DNA of 15,015 bases from NCBI GenBank assembly GCA_009787075.1, contig WRGS01000214.1:1-15015 (forward strand), written 5' to 3'. Within the stretch, counting starts at the first letter, position 1. Each line of letters starts with the position of its first letter. The DNA is from Paludibacter sp. GTDB taxonomy: Bacteria; Bacteroidota; Bacteroidia; Bacteroidales; Paludibacteraceae. Below are positions 14,905 to 15,015 of the stretch, piece after piece. A model generated the notes under the pieces. The model saw only the letters and a list, made by a program, of their open reading frames with translations, was not told where the DNA came from and searched no databases. Made by a program: the position numbers and the translations under genes.

Positions 14905-15015
14905 ATGACAAAAAAAATAATTGTAATATTTTTTCTAAATATGTGTATTGCTCAACTCTATGCAAAAATTGATGATGTTACTTTGAAAGAATTGAATATC
15001 AAAGAAATAATAAAA
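14905..15015 (+). CDS. 5' end of a secreted protein gene (partial, runs off right edge)
   Basis: The 37 visible codons begin MTKKIIVIFFLNMCIAQLYA, a typical signal peptide (KK, hydrophobic core, likely cleavage after LYA), followed by KIDDVTLKELNIKEIIK at the window edge. An AAAAGGA (14893-14899) 5 nt before the ATG is one of the few Shine-Dalgarno-like sequences here and supports this start. An in-frame ATG at 14884 is the alternative. The gap of 87 nt from the phosphatase-like gene allows co-transcription. The mature part is too short to assign. Confidence 0.6.
   Translation, partial: MTKKIIVIFFLNMCIAQLYAKIDDVTLKELNIKEIIK

Noticed and set aside
1..15015. tRNA, rRNA or a complete new multi-gene defence or biosynthetic system
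   Set aside because: No cloverleaf with a T-arm signature, no rRNA motifs and no cluster of unknown genes with linked enzymatic domains could be supported. Most genes are known families.

Overview
The window looks like chromosomal DNA of a member of the Bacteroidota (Bacteroidetes). It is AT-rich. Shine-Dalgarno sequences are almost absent, and several genes are preceded by the Bacteroidetes-type promoter (TTTG about 19-20 nt upstream of TAnnTTTG). The proteins fit as well: a Rho factor with a long Q/N-rich disordered insert, a TGS/ThrRS-like nucleoside kinase, a XylB with a GDQPNN catalytic motif, and an IS5-type transposase of a kind I recall from this phylum. The genus cannot be named from the sequence. 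There are no rRNA or tRNA genes and no CRISPR array.

Layout. Positions 1-63 hold the 5' end of a minus-strand gene leaving the window, with its own promoter (102-132). On the plus strand come a GNAT acetyltransferase (185-709) and a nucleoside (uridine-type) kinase (832-2499), whose promoter overlaps a perfect-arm palindrome. Positions 2500-4114 are a decay zone. It holds an orphan C-terminal gene fragment, a degenerate IS5-like element (2675-3736) with two in-frame nonsense codons and a lost N-terminus, and a frameshifted scrap of a second transposase. Rho (6055-4115, minus) has a strong promoter, a leader of about 140 nt and a 12-codon leader ORF overlapping its start codon. A 580-nt intergenic region follows, with a 146-bp MITE-like repeat rich in CTTTGCG units, a promoter and a stem-loop. 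Next is a small four-helix membrane protein (6657-7022), then xylulokinase (7061-8539), a GT4 glycosyltransferase (GTG start, 8572-9753) and a ketoacyl-synthase-like protein lacking the catalytic Cys (9754-10740). These four run in one direction with short gaps and may be co-transcribed. prmC (10794-11630) has its own promoter so close to the ATG that the mRNA is probably leaderless or nearly so. A Na+/solute symporter (13111-11651, minus) converges on prmC. Divergent from it is an exported alkaline-phosphatase-superfamily protein (13231-14817) that has lost nearly all catalytic residues. A secreted-protein gene begins at 14905 and runs off the right edge.

The window is mainly housekeeping functions (termination, release-factor methylation, nucleoside salvage) mixed with orphan accessory genes and mobile-element debris. 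I did not find a complete new multi-gene system. The points most worth following are the pseudo-phosphatase, the Rho disordered insert with its leader ORF, the MITE-like repeat, and the glycosyltransferase/ketoacyl-synthase-like pair.
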